A DNA stretch of 48,854 nt from Clostridia bacterium. Its GTDB lineage: Bacteria > Bacillota > Clostridia > Christensenellales > Christensenellaceae. Shown here piece by piece: positions 17,099 through 25,816 of this stretch. The notes beneath the pieces were generated by a model. The model ran no database searches and was not told the origin of the DNA. It saw nothing but the letters and a program-made list of their open reading frames with translations. The DNA lies in the NCBI GenBank assembly GCA_014805015.1, contig JAAUYQ010000085.1:1-48854 (forward strand), in the 5' to 3' direction. Made by a program: the position numbers and the translations under genes. Each line of letters opens with the position of its first letter. Position 1 is the stretch's first letter.

Positions 17099-19248
17099 CA
17101 GGTATTCATCCTGTAGACTTCGCGTACACCCTGCAGATCCCGCAGCCTTTGCATCATCTGCTGCATGTCGCGTACCGAAGTGATCGTGGTCCGGACGTAG
17201 ATGTTTGCACTGCCGTTCTTGGTGGCGTTCGCAGTCAGGGAAGAAATGTCACGTCCGGCTCCTGTCAGCGTCTGGGCCACCTCCGCCATCAGTCCCTTGC
17301 GGTCTTCCGCCACGATCTGCACCTCGACCTCATAGGACGCTGCCGCGCCTTCCACCCACTCAACATCCACGAGCCGGTCCTTGTCCATGCTGAGATCCTT
17401 AAGATTACGGCAGTCGGTTGTATGCACGCAGACGCCCCGGCCGCGGGTGATGTAGCCGACAATTTCGTCCCCGGGAACGGGATTGCAGCATTTGCCGAAG
17501 CGCACTGCCAGGCCGCCCGTGCCCTGAACCTCGACGCTTTCCGCATTGTCCGGAGCTCCGGCACGCCGAACGACCCGGACGACCGGTTCCTCTTCAGCGG
17601 CGCCTATCTCTGCCCGGTACTGCTCAATGAGCTTGCTCAGAACCTGGTGAACAGAAATGTCACCGTAACCGATGGCCGCGAACATATCGTTCTCGTTCTT
17701 CAGCGTAAAACGCTTGAAGAGTCCGCTCAGCCAGCCGGGCTGCAGCAGATCCTTGGGCCGGTAACCCTGGCGTTTGGCTTCCTTCTCAAAGGCTTCCCGT
17801 CCCTTGGCGAGGCTGTCCTCCTTGCGTCCACGCTTGATCCAGTGCCGGATCTTGTTTTTCGCCTGGGTGGTCTTCACCATCTCCAGCCAGTCGCGGTTCG
17901 GACCCGGTGAGCTGCGGCTGGTGATGATCTCCACGATGTCTCCCGTCTTCAGCTCATAGCCGAGCGGCACAATCTTGCCGTTCACCCTCGCGCCGACACA
18001 CTTGTCCCCGACATCGCTGTGGACACTGTAGGCGAAGTCGAGCGGCGTGGCCCCGGCCGGAAAATCCTTGACTTCCCCGTTCGGCGTGAACACGAGCACA
18101 TGCTCTGCAAAGATGTCAATTTTCAGCGATTCCATGAACTCGCGGGAATCCTTGACATCGTTCTGCCATTCCATCAGCTCACGCAGCCAAGCAAGCTTCT
18201 CGTCAAGGTCATCGCGCTCCGTCGTGCGCTCCTTGTATTTCCAGTGCGCAGCGATGCCGTATTCTGCCGTACGCTGCATCTCGTACGTCCGGACCTGCAC
18301 CTCAAACGGCTTGCCGTCGTCTCCGAGCACCGTCGTGTGCAGCGACTGGTACATATTCTCCTTCGGGACAGCAATATAGTCCTTGAAGCGCATCGGGATC
18401 GGCTTCCACATCGTATGCACGAGGCCGAGCACGCCGTAGCAGTCCTTTATGTTGGAGACGATGACGCGGATGGCAATAAGGTCATAGACCTCATCGAAGC
18501 TCTTGTCCTGCTCATGCATCTTCTTGTAGATGCTGTAGATGTTTTTCGGGCGTCCCTCAATGTCCGCCGTAATACGCATCTCCGCGAGGTGATCCTCAAT
18601 GCGGTCAATAACGCTCATCAGCTGCTGCTCTCGCTCCCGGCGCGTCGAGGAGATCTTGTTTGCGATCTCATAGTACTCATCCGGCTCGAGATACTTGAGC
18701 GAGAGATCCTCCAGTTCCCACTTGATCGCGGAGATACCGAGGCGGTGTGCGAGCGGCGCGTACACCTCGAGCGTCTCCCTGGCTTTTTCGATCTGCTTTT
18801 TTTCGGACTGGTACTTGAGTGTCCGCATGTTGTGCAGTCGGTCCGCAAGCTTGATGATAACAACACGGATGTCGCGGGCCATTGCCAGAAACATTTTGCG
18901 CAGGGACTCACTCTGCTGCTCCTCGCGGGAGTTGAAATCAATTTTCCGCAGCTTGGTGACGCCGTCGACGAGTTTGGCAATCTCCGGCGAGAACGTGGAG
19001 GAAATGTCTTCGAGGGTGACGTCTGTATCTTCCACGACGTCGTGCAGAACACCCGCAATGATGGTCGTGTTGTCGAGTCCCAGGTCCGCAATAATGTCAG
19101 AGACAGCCAGCGGATGGGTAAAATATGGTTCACCGGAACGACGGAGCTGACCGTCGTGCGCCTCTTCCGCAAGCGCAAAGGCCTTTTCCATCTCCGGATC
19201 GTATGCGCTCTTGTGGCGGCGCATGAAATCCCGGTAGGCAGCGGTCAC
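17098..19248 (-). CDS. relA: Bifunctional (p)ppGpp synthase/hydrolase, RelA/SpoT (Rel)
   Basis: 716 residues with the full long-Rel order. The HD hydrolase domain ([22 protein letters not shown]) comes first. The synthetase domain follows ([23 protein letters not shown]), then TGS ([25 protein letters not shown]), a conserved-cysteine region ([14 protein letters not shown]) and the C-terminal ACT domain. Both the HD pair and the synthetase block appear intact, so it should both make and degrade the stringent alarmone. The start is GTG at 19248 with GGAG five bases upstream, ten bases after apt. Linkage to apt and dtd is typical. Confidence 0.97.
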   Translation of the reverse strand: MTAAYRDFMRRHKSAYDPEMEKAFALAEEAHDGQLRRSGEPYFTHPLAVSDIIADLGLDNTTIIAGVLHDVVEDTDVTLEDISSTFSPEIAKLVDGVTKLRKIDFNSREEQQSESLRKMFLAMARDIRVVIIKLADRLHNMRTLKYQSEKKQIEKARETLEVYAPLAHRLGISAIKWELEDLSLKYLEPDEYYEIANKISSTRREREQQLMSVIDRIEDHLAEMRITADIEGRPKNIYSIYKKMHEQDKSFDEVYDLIAIRVIVSNIKDCYGVLGLVHTMWKPIPMRFKDYIAVPKENMYQSLHTTVLGDDGKPFEVQVRTYEMQRTAEYGIAAHWKYKERTTERDDLDEKLAWLRELMEWQNDVKDSREFMESLKIDIFAEHVLVFTPNGEVKDFPAGATPLDFAYSVHSDVGDKCVGARVNGKIVPLGYELKTGDIVEIITSRSSPGPNRDWLEMVKTTQAKNKIRHWIKRGRKEDSLAKGREAFEKEAKRQGYRPKDLLQPGWLSGLFKRFTLKNENDMFAAIGYGDISVHQVLSKLIEQYRAEIGAAEEEPVVRVVRRAGAPDNAESVEVQGTGGLAVRFGKCCNPVPGDEIVGYITRGRGVCVHTTDCRNLKDLSMDKDRLVDVEWVEGAAASYEVEVQIVAEDRKGLMAEVAQTLTGAGRDISSLTANATKNGSANIYVRTTITSVRDMQQMMQRLRDLQGVREVYRMNT

Positions 19249-19257
19249 CTTAGCTCC

Positions 19258-19770
19258 TCAGTACTGGACAAGCGAGAATACGTTGTACCCGGCCAGCTTT
19301 TCGCGCCCGCCGAGATCGGTGAGCTCCACCACGAAACCCAGGGCGGCGACGACGCCGCCGGCCATTTGAACCAGGTCGCAGGCCGCCTTGGCTGTACCCC
19401 CCGTCGCAAGCAGGTCGTCAAGGATCGCAACCCGTTCACCGGGCTGAATCGCATCCTTGTGCATCTCAAACGCGTCCGTACCGTATTCGAGCTCATATTC
19501 TACATGATAGGTTTCCCACGGCAGTTTCCCGGCCTTGCGGATCGGCACGACACCTGTTCCGAGCACATAGGCCACCGGCGAACCCACCAGAAAGCCGCGG
19601 GCATCCAAAACCAGGATAACGTCCACGTCCAGCGGGCGCACCTGCGCCACAAACTCGTCGATCACTTCGCGGTACGCCTCTCCGTCCCCGACCAGCGTGG
19701 TGATGTCCCGAAAGATGATTCCTTTGCTCGGAAAATCATTGATATTCCGAATCTTTGCTTTGAGATCCAT
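19258..19770 (-). CDS. apt: Adenine phosphoribosyltransferase
   Basis: Salvages adenine with PRPP to give AMP. 170 residues, the usual length. The PRPP-binding loop VAILDDLLATGGTAKA and the N-terminal FPSKGIIFRDIT are clear. The adenine-side block reads LDARGFLVG where IEARGF is usual, and is followed by VPIRKAGKLP. The ATG at 19770 is chosen by GAGG nine bases upstream and by family length; an in-frame start 22 codons earlier would add a non-family extension. The start lies 35 bases inside the 3' end of recJ, so apt translation is coupled to recJ. Next to relA, it ties purine salvage to the stringent response. Confidence 0.95.
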   Translation of the reverse strand: MDLKAKIRNINDFPSKGIIFRDITTLVGDGEAYREVIDEFVAQVRPLDVDVILVLDARGFLVGSPVAYVLGTGVVPIRKAGKLPWETYHVEYELEYGTDAFEMHKDAIQPGERVAILDDLLATGGTAKAACDLVQMAGGVVAALGFVVELTDLGGREKLAGYNVFSLVQY

Positions 19771-21775
19771 GGCTTGTAACCTCGAATTTCCGGTAGATTT
19801 CGCTCTCATCCAGACTCCTCCGGGGAGCGGAAGCAATTACGTGTATTCTAGCATCTTTCGTACCGCCCAACAATTTCAGCTGAGTGAACACGCAAACAGC
19901 AAATACGAACTCCTCACGACGCAGTCCCGGCACAAAACGAAGCGCGCCCCGGTAAAGCCCGCGCCATCTCTTAGGGCCCTGCCGGCCGGTAACTTCACGC
20001 AAGGCGCTGTAGATCAGGCCCAGCCGTTTCTTGTCTGCAAAGAACAGCCACGGGTCTTCCGGCAGTGCCGGCTGGCAGACACGCCGGGCGAGCTCCGTAA
20101 AAATGGTGTCATCCTCGTCCTCCACACTCACCTGGCTGACGATCATCTGCACAGACTCCTGCCCGCGGTACGTCTTGAGTCCCAGCGTCCCGATGAAATC
20201 TGCACGGTCCGGCAGCATATCGGGCGCTGTGCGGAACTTCACAGCCTCCATCGCGCCTTTGGAGCCCCGGATCCGGAATCCCGCGTGCTCCCCGCCTGAG
20301 TAGGCCCGCACGTCTTCCACTTTTGCATTGCGAACCAGCGCGAGCGGCCGCGGGTTTCCATAGCCGCACGGCTCAAGCTTCTCCAGCGCGCGGACCAGCT
20401 CCACGTCAACCGGAGGCGCCTCCTCGAGATCGTAGACTGCTTCGGGCCGACCTGCTGCTGGCCGGTCTGAGGCAAACGCATTGAGCGCTTTCTCAAGCTC
20501 CGGCAGATTCTCCTCGTCCACTGTCAGGCCGCAGGCACCTGCATGACCTCCAAACCGGACAAGCAGCGCCTCCACTGACCGCAGAGCCGCATAGGCGTCC
20601 ACATCCGATGTGCTGCGCACAGAGCCCACCAGACTGCCGCCCTGCGCGCCGAGCAGCAGAGCTGGACGCTGATAGCGCTCACAGACCGAGCTCGCCGCCA
20701 CACCGACAAGACCCGTCTCCCAGGTCGGGCTGTACAGCACGATAAAATTCGGCAGCGTCTCGAGGCTGGTAAGCCGGCTGTCCACTTCCTGGATGATCTG
20801 CTTCTGCCGGACCTGACGGTCCGCGTTCAGCTTACTTAGTGTCGTGGCGATAATCCTCGCAGCGCCCGGCCGGTCTTCCACCATGAGGTCGAGCGCCAGC
20901 CGGGCACTCGACATGCGGCCGGCCGCGTTGACACACGGCGCCAGCTGAAACGAGATCCCCTCCGCGGTCAGCGCTCCCCGCTTCTCCCGGACCGGTGCAT
21001 ACAGCGCCCCGAGGCCGGGATTGGGACTGCGGTTGAATTTCTCAAGGCCGAGCGACACGATGATGCGGTTCTCGCCGAGAAGAGGCACCACGTCGGCGAC
21101 TGTACCAAAAGCAGCGAGATCCACGTAGTCGAGGGCCTTTTCTCCGATCAGCGCCTGCGCGAGCTTGAGGGCTACCCCCGCTCCGCACAGCTCCCGGAAC
21201 GGGAAGGTTTCATCCGGAACCTTCGGATTCAGCATGGCATCCGGCTCCGGCAGCAGCGCCGGCGGCTCGTGATGGTCCGCGACAATCGTGCGGATACCGA
21301 GTTCCTTCGCCCGGGCAATCTCGTTCACGCTTGACGTACCGCAGTCCACCGTTATGAGGAGCGCTGCTCCCGCCATCTCCTCGACCGTCTCCATCGCCAG
21401 CCCGTAGCCGTGGCCGGTGCGTGAAGGAATATAGCACTGCACATCCGCTCCCATCTGCTGCAGCACCCGCTGCAGCAGCGCGGCCGCACTGGTCCCGTCC
21501 GCATCGTAGTCTCCGTGAATCCAGATTTTCCCGCCCGCCGCGGCCGCGTTGCCGATCAGGCTCACGGCTTTTTTCATATCCCGGAACAGGTAGGGATCGA
21601 GAAGGTCCGCTGCCTGGGGCCGGAGGAACCGCTGCGCCTCCTCCTTCGTCCTCACGCCCCGGGAGACCAGGATGCTGCTCAGGGCCGGATCGAGCTTGAG
21701 CTCACGGCTCAGGACCTGCGCCTGCTTCTCGCCCTGCGCATCAAGATGTACGTTCGGTTTCAGCAAATATTCCAT
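19736..21775 (-). CDS. recJ: Single-stranded-DNA-specific exonuclease RecJ
   Basis: 679 residues. RecJ degrades 5' single-stranded DNA ends in recombination and mismatch repair. DHH phosphoesterase motifs: HGDYDADGTSAA (metal-binding Asp), ITVDCGTSSV, VADHHEPPAL (DHH) and FGTVADVVPL. DHHA1 region: APCVNAAGRMSSARLALDL and RFGGHAGACGLTV. The C-terminal part carries the OB-like and RecJ C-terminal regions. The upstream site is poor (only GGA before TCA-ATG), and a terminator-like hairpin lies just before the start, so its level may be lower than that of secDF. It overlaps apt by 35 bases. Confidence 0.96.
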   Translation of the reverse strand: MEYLLKPNVHLDAQGEKQAQVLSRELKLDPALSSILVSRGVRTKEEAQRFLRPQAADLLDPYLFRDMKKAVSLIGNAAAAGGKIWIHGDYDADGTSAAALLQRVLQQMGADVQCYIPSRTGHGYGLAMETVEEMAGAALLITVDCGTSSVNEIARAKELGIRTIVADHHEPPALLPEPDAMLNPKVPDETFPFRELCGAGVALKLAQALIGEKALDYVDLAAFGTVADVVPLLGENRIIVSLGLEKFNRSPNPGLGALYAPVREKRGALTAEGISFQLAPCVNAAGRMSSARLALDLMVEDRPGAARIIATTLSKLNADRQVRQKQIIQEVDSRLTSLETLPNFIVLYSPTWETGLVGVAASSVCERYQRPALLLGAQGGSLVGSVRSTSDVDAYAALRSVEALLVRFGGHAGACGLTVDEENLPELEKALNAFASDRPAAGRPEAVYDLEEAPPVDVELVRALEKLEPCGYGNPRPLALVRNAKVEDVRAYSGGEHAGFRIRGSKGAMEAVKFRTAPDMLPDRADFIGTLGLKTYRGQESVQMIVSQVSVEDEDDTIFTELARRVCQPALPEDPWLFFADKKRLGLIYSALREVTGRQGPKRWRGLYRGALRFVPGLRREEFVFAVCVFTQLKLLGGTKDARIHVIASAPRRSLDESEIYRKFEVTSHGSQSKDSEYQ

Positions 21776-21782
21776 TGATCCA

Positions 21783-21812
21783 AAAAAGGGCTCCCGGCAG
21801 GGAAGCCCTCAA
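21783..21812 (-). terminator. Hairpin with T-run between secF and recJ
   Basis: On the minus strand AGGGCTTCCC and GGGAGCCCT form a stem (one bulge) with loop TGCC, followed by six Ts. It looks like an intrinsic terminator or attenuator that lets part of the secDF transcripts stop before recJ. Confidence 0.65.
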
Positions 21813-21825
21813 AGTCTCTTTCCAG

Positions 21826-22749
21826 TTAAGCCTTGGCTGGCTTTTTCTTTTTGCTGCCTGCCGGCGCCTGCGACTTCTTGCGCCGTTCGAAGTAGTCTGC
21901 CATTGCAGCCCAGATCGGCGCGGACAGGAAAATCGACGAATACGTGCCGGCCAGCAGACCCACAATGATCGGCAGGGCAAACTCGCGGATCGACGTCACA
22001 CCGAAGATGTACAGGCTGACGATCATGATCAGCGTCGTCACCGAAGTGTTGATCGTGCGGCCGAGGGTCTCACGGACGCTCAGGTTGGCGATTTCGTCCC
22101 GCGTCTTTTTACGGCCGTAGATGCGCTGGTTATCGCGGATACGGTCGAAGATGACGATCGTATTGTTGATTGAGTAACCAATGATCGTGAGGCAGCCGGC
22201 AATGAAGCCACTGTTGATCTGCAGCCGGAAGATGCACACAAAGGCGATCATGACAAGCACGTCCTGCGCCAGTGCGATCACGGCTGCGATGCCGCTGAAC
22301 AGCTCAAAGCGGATCCAGATGTAGACGAGCATCAGAGCACAGGCAATAATCACCGCCCAGATGGCACCCTGGACCATTTCCGCGCTGGTGACGCCGCCGA
22401 CGCGGTCGACACTGACAATCTCCGCTTCCGGGTACTCACTCTGGAGTCCGGTGAGCAGAATCTCTGTGACTTCCGCCTGCATCTCGCCGTCTTCCACGTC
22501 CTGCATGCGGATCTGCGCTTCCTGCATGTCCTCACCAGACTTCACAACAGGCGCATCCGCCTGCCCCATATCTTCGAGCACGCTGTGGACGTAGTCCGCG
22601 TCGAAGTCCTGTTTCATGTCAACCACGGTAAGGCTGCCGCCAGTAAAGTCGATACCCGGATTCAGTCCCCCCATCGCTCCGGCAATGATGCCGGCCACGA
22701 TGATGATGATAGAGATGGCGGCCGTCAGTTTCAGGTGTTTGGTAAACAT
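21826..22749 (-). CDS. secF: Protein translocase subunit SecF
   Basis: 307 residues. With SecD it uses the proton gradient to pull exported proteins out of the SecYEG channel. The N-terminal helix and GGLNPGIDFTGGSL (the GIDFTGG motif) are followed by a periplasmic-side loop and five membrane helices including TIIGYSINNTIVIFDRIRDN, the SecF signature. A Lys-rich cytoplasmic tail ends the protein. The ATG at 22749 has GGAGG at a good distance and sits one base after the secD stop; a start 19 codons upstream would lie inside secD and lacks support. Confidence 0.97.
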   Translation of the reverse strand: MFTKHLKLTAAISIIIIVAGIIAGAMGGLNPGIDFTGGSLTVVDMKQDFDADYVHSVLEDMGQADAPVVKSGEDMQEAQIRMQDVEDGEMQAEVTEILLTGLQSEYPEAEIVSVDRVGGVTSAEMVQGAIWAVIIACALMLVYIWIRFELFSGIAAVIALAQDVLVMIAFVCIFRLQINSGFIAGCLTIIGYSINNTIVIFDRIRDNQRIYGRKKTRDEIANLSVRETLGRTINTSVTTLIMIVSLYIFGVTSIREFALPIIVGLLAGTYSSIFLSAPIWAAMADYFERRKKSQAPAGSKKKKPAKA

Positions 22750-22750
22750 A

Positions 22751-24058
22751 TCAGGCCCCTCCGTTTTCCCTGGCAGCCAGTGCCGCGGCACGCAGTTCCT
22801 TGGCATGCCACATATACATGTTCGGGTTCTTGTGTCCCAGGCTGATATAGAGTCTCATGACGCCGTTTGTGACGACCAGGGCGGCAAACATCGAGACGAT
22901 AATGCTGATAATCAGCGTGTAGGCAAAGCTCTTGATCTGACCGGTGCCGAAAATGGCGAGCACCACAGCGCAGATCAGGGTGGTCACGTTCGAATCCAGG
23001 ATCGTGACAAACGCTTTCTTGGAGCCGGCCTCATAGGCTGACCTGAGCGATTTGCCGCGCGAGAACTCCTCGTGGAAGCGGGCAAAGATAATGACGTTCG
23101 CATCCACGGCCATGCCGACACCAAGCACGATACCGGCAATGCCCGGCAGCGTCAGCTGCACACCGGGAACTGTCGCCAGGCACAGCAGAACCAGCAGCGT
23201 GTAGACCGCAAGACCGGTGCAGGCCGCAATGCCAGGCACCCGGTAAATAACGATCATATAGATGAAGAGCACAATCATGCCGACCAGACCGGCCAGGATA
23301 CTGTTCTCCAGCGCGCCGACGCCAAGCGTCGCACTGATCGTGCGCACCTCAATCTCATTGAGGTCAAGCGGCAGCGCTCCACTCTCAATCTGAAGCGCCA
23401 GGTCGAGGGCCGTGTCTTCCGTGAAGCTGCCCTCAATGATGCCTTCGCCGTTCAGAATGGCTGAGTTGACCGTCGGCTCTGAAATCATCTGACCGTCCAC
23501 ATAAATGCCGATCGTCTGGTTCAGCAGCCGCTGCGTGGCTTCCGCAAATTTTGTCGTGCCGTCCGGCGTCAGGCTGAAAGCCACCACCGGCTGGTTGTTG
23601 TAAAGTGAACGGTAGGCGCGCTCAATGTCGGCGCCTTCCATAATGACATTTCCGTCCGGATCCCGGAATTCCAGCTGTGCCGGCGTCCCAATGAACTGGG
23701 AGATCTCTGTCGGATCCGTGATTTCACTCGAATCGTTGATAGGAATCTCCACACGGATGCGGTCCGTACCCTGCCGCGTGATCGTCGCTTCTGTGAAGCC
23801 GCGCTGGTCAAGACGTTCGCGCAACACCAGCTGCGCATCTTCCATCTTGGCTTCAAAATCCTCGACGTTCGGGTCCGCTGCTTCATAGACGGTGTAGACA
23901 CCACCCGTGATGTCGAGTCCCTGTTGGATGCCGCGCAGCGGCCGAATCTCATAGATCCCGGCATCGAAACCCCGAATGACGAAGACTCCGAGCAGAACGA
24001 TCAATGCGTAGATCACGACGAGCAGCCAGATGCTGCGCGTCTTGCTTCTTGTGGCCAT
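22751..24058 (-). CDS. secD: Protein translocase subunit SecD
   Basis: 435 residues. RND-like partner of SecF in the accessory export complex. An N-terminal membrane helix precedes GLDITGGVYTVYEA and the large outer domain, with TKFAEATQRLLNQTIGIYVDG. The membrane half carries LPGIAGIVLGVGMAVDANV and IFARFHEEFSRG, the conserved SecD block. The ATG at 24058 has AGGAGG six bases upstream. It is the first gene of a roughly 20-kb minus-strand operon, behind a consensus promoter at 24123-24151. yajC, often placed here, is absent; the MITE now occupies that side. Confidence 0.97.
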   Translation of the reverse strand: MATRSKTRSIWLLVVIYALIVLLGVFVIRGFDAGIYEIRPLRGIQQGLDITGGVYTVYEAADPNVEDFEAKMEDAQLVLRERLDQRGFTEATITRQGTDRIRVEIPINDSSEITDPTEISQFIGTPAQLEFRDPDGNVIMEGADIERAYRSLYNNQPVVAFSLTPDGTTKFAEATQRLLNQTIGIYVDGQMISEPTVNSAILNGEGIIEGSFTEDTALDLALQIESGALPLDLNEIEVRTISATLGVGALENSILAGLVGMIVLFIYMIVIYRVPGIAACTGLAVYTLLVLLCLATVPGVQLTLPGIAGIVLGVGMAVDANVIIFARFHEEFSRGKSLRSAYEAGSKKAFVTILDSNVTTLICAVVLAIFGTGQIKSFAYTLIISIIVSMFAALVVTNGVMRLYISLGHKNPNMYMWHAKELRAAALAARENGGA

Positions 24059-24122
24059 TGTGTTCCTCCTGCTTCCATCTGACGGCGCGGACGAGCCGCA
24101 ACCGAAAAGTCAACGAGGATAT

Positions 24123-24151
24123 ATTATAGTACAGCGGCCGGCATCGGTCAA
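24123..24151 (-). promoter_or_regulatory. secD: Sigma-A promoter of the secD operon
   Basis: On the minus strand TTGACC (24146-24151) and TATAAT (24123-24128) are separated by 17 bases, near-consensus for the housekeeping sigma factor. It lies about 65 bases before the secD ATG. The MITE end is 16 bases upstream of the -35 box. Confidence 0.85.
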
Positions 24152-24167
24152 TCTGAGCGTCAATTCC

Positions 24168-24360
24168 GGCCGAGTCAAGATACCGTGGGGTCATTCTTGC
24201 CATTCCAAGATAGCGCAATTGATTGTGCCGTCGTAACGCCGACACCCATAGATCGCGTCCCTCATGTGGACCGAGCCGATCTTGCTGGAGGCTTGGAACG
24301 AGCGGAGCCGGGATGTCAAGCATTATTTGCCTTGCGATCCCACAGTATCTTTACTCCGTC
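24168..24360. mobile_element. MITE copy 1 (193 bp, inverted-repeat ends, 9-bp target duplication)
   Basis: Non-coding miniature transposable element. The left end begins GGCCGAGTCAAGATACCGTG and the right end, read on the other strand, begins GACGGAGTAAAGATACTGTG; about 20 of 25 terminal bases match. The flanks carry a perfect direct repeat GTCAATTCC (24159-24167 and 24361-24369), the target duplication. About 94% identical to a second copy at 44762-44953. Short open frames exist on both strands but are not convincingly coding. The left end carries an outward TTGACT. No transposase with matching ends is in the window; the parent IS family is unknown. Confidence 0.85.
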
Positions 24361-24369
24361 GTCAATTCC

Positions 24370-24607
24370 GGGCCGCCGGCTGCAGTTTCAGCAGTCTCTG
24401 CAGTTTCTTTCTTCGGCCGGAGCTCCGAACCTGCCTGCCGCCTCTGCAGCCCAGCACCCTGTCCTTCCCTTCCAAGGCCGTCTTCCAGGCCGCCGGCCTG
24501 CTGCATCAGCCGGTCAATCTTTACAGAAACGGTGTCACAAGCCCATACTACTGTCGAATCTATATCGTACAAGGAGGATCGCCGTCCTGGTCGGCAAACA
24601 CGACAGC
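24370..24607. other. Intergenic stretch upstream of the aldo/keto reductase
   Basis: Between MITE copy 1 and the reductase ATG I see no recognisable gene. On the minus strand a ~70-codon open frame with an acidic, Ala/Thr/Glu-rich end terminates inside the MITE; its codon pattern is not unlike the neighbours, but no family is recognised. On the plus strand a strong AGGAGG at 24569-24574 lies 33 bases before the ATG at 24608. Confidence 0.4.
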
Positions 24608-25735
24608 ATGAAAAAACTTGGTTTCGGACTGATGCGCCTTCCGCTTACAGAGCCGGGCAATGAGCAGGCCGTTGACGTTCCCGAAGTGGAGAAAATGGTC
24701 GACCGTTTCCTCGATCACGGCTTCAACTACTTTGACACCGCCTGGATGTACCACGGGTTCAAAAGCGAGGAGGTCGCCGGCGAGGCGCTCGTCAGGCGTC
24801 ATCCGCGCGATAGCTTTCAGCTGGCCTCGAAGCTGCACTCCGGCTTCTTCGACACACATGAAGACATGGACCGCGTCCTGCATGAACAGCTCGAGAAAAC
24901 GCATGCCGGCTACTTTGACAACTATCTGCTGCACGGCGTAGATGGCGAGTCTCTCGAAAAGTATGAAAAGTTCGACGCGTTCCACTGGCTGCTTGAGCAG
25001 AAGGAAAAAGGCCTCATCCGGCACGCCGGCTTCTCCTTCCACGACTCGGCGGGCGTTCTCGATGAGATCCTGAAAAAGTATCCGGAGATGGAATTCGTGC
25101 AGCTGCAGCTCAATTACCTGGATTGGAACAGCCCGTGGATCCAGTCGCGCGAGGTGCACGATGTCGCAGTGAAACACGGCAAACCGATCATCGTCATGGA
25201 GCCTGTCAAGGGTGGCACGCTCGCCAAGGTACCGGAAGAGGGCATGAAGCTGTTCCGTGCGAAAGATCCGGATGCTTCTGCCGCCAGCTGGGCCATCCGG
25301 TTTGCGGCATCACTCGACAACGTGGAACGGGTGCTCTCCGGCATGTCGAGCATGGCGCAGCTCGAGGACAACATTCGGACGATGGACAGCTTCACGCCGC
25401 TTACCGAGGACGAGAAAAACCTCTGCTTCCGCGTCGGCGAGGTCATCAACAGTCAGATCACAGTGCCGTGCACGGCCTGCCACTACTGCTCCGAAGGCTG
25501 CCCGAAGAACATCGCCATTCCCGAGTATTTCTCGCTCTATGACGAGGATATGCGCGAGGACCTCGAAGAAAAGGGCTGGACAGTCAATTTCAGCACGTAC
25601 GACACGCTCGCGAAAAAACACGGCAAAGCGAGCGACTGCATCGAGTGCGGCCGCTGCGAGAAAGTCTGCCCGCAGCACATTCCCGTGATCAGCGAACTCA
25701 AGGCTGTTGCCGGTCACTTCGAGCACAAAGAGTAG
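24608..25735 (+). CDS. Aldo/keto reductase with two [4Fe-4S] clusters
   Basis: 375 residues. Aldo/keto reductase barrel: FGLMRLP, then FNYFDTAWMYHGFKSEEVAGEAL holding the catalytic Asp and Tyr, a Lys in ASKL, and the His-containing NYLLHGV. The C-terminal extension has two ferredoxin-type clusters, CTACHYCSEGCP and CIECGRCEKVCP. This ferredoxin-fused group is common in Clostridia, where electrons may come from iron-sulfur partners; the substrate is unknown. ATG 24608 matches the family start MKKLGFGLMRL, but the only good ribosome site (AGGAGG) is 33 bases upstream. Nine bases after that site an in-frame CTG could serve instead. It is the only plus-strand gene in the middle of the window. Confidence 0.88.
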   Translation: MKKLGFGLMRLPLTEPGNEQAVDVPEVEKMVDRFLDHGFNYFDTAWMYHGFKSEEVAGEALVRRHPRDSFQLASKLHSGFFDTHEDMDRVLHEQLEKTHAGYFDNYLLHGVDGESLEKYEKFDAFHWLLEQKEKGLIRHAGFSFHDSAGVLDEILKKYPEMEFVQLQLNYLDWNSPWIQSREVHDVAVKHGKPIIVMEPVKGGTLAKVPEEGMKLFRAKDPDASAASWAIRFAASLDNVERVLSGMSSMAQLEDNIRTMDSFTPLTEDEKNLCFRVGEVINSQITVPCTACHYCSEGCPKNIAIPEYFSLYDEDMREDLEEKGWTVNFSTYDTLAKKHGKASDCIECGRCEKVCPQHIPVISELKAVAGHFEHKE

Positions 25736-25757
25736 ACCTGCCGCGATCTGAATGATG

Positions 25758-25794
25758 ACGCTGCCCGGCACCCGCTGAGCAGCGTTTAATTTAA
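25758..25794. terminator. Shared terminator between convergent reductase and polC genes
   Basis: ACGCTGC and GCAGCGT (25758-25764 and 25779-25785) form a 7-bp stem followed by TTAATTTAA. It lies between the plus-strand reductase and minus-strand polC, which converge here, and could serve both. Confidence 0.5.
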
Positions 25795-25816
25795 TGTCCC
25801 GGCCGCCGGCCTGCAA

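Noticed and set aside
18019..19779. 586-codon plus-strand frame across relA and apt
   Set aside because: It lies antisense to two clearly recognised genes and shows no domain.
24264..24323. Short open frames inside the MITE, present in both copies
   Set aside because: The two copies differ at positions that change amino acids freely and one carries an indel; no ribosome site and no family. More likely non-coding.
24351..24572. Possible YajC-like gene upstream of secD
   Set aside because: The position is right for yajC, but there is no membrane helix or YajC motif, and the frame ends inside the MITE.
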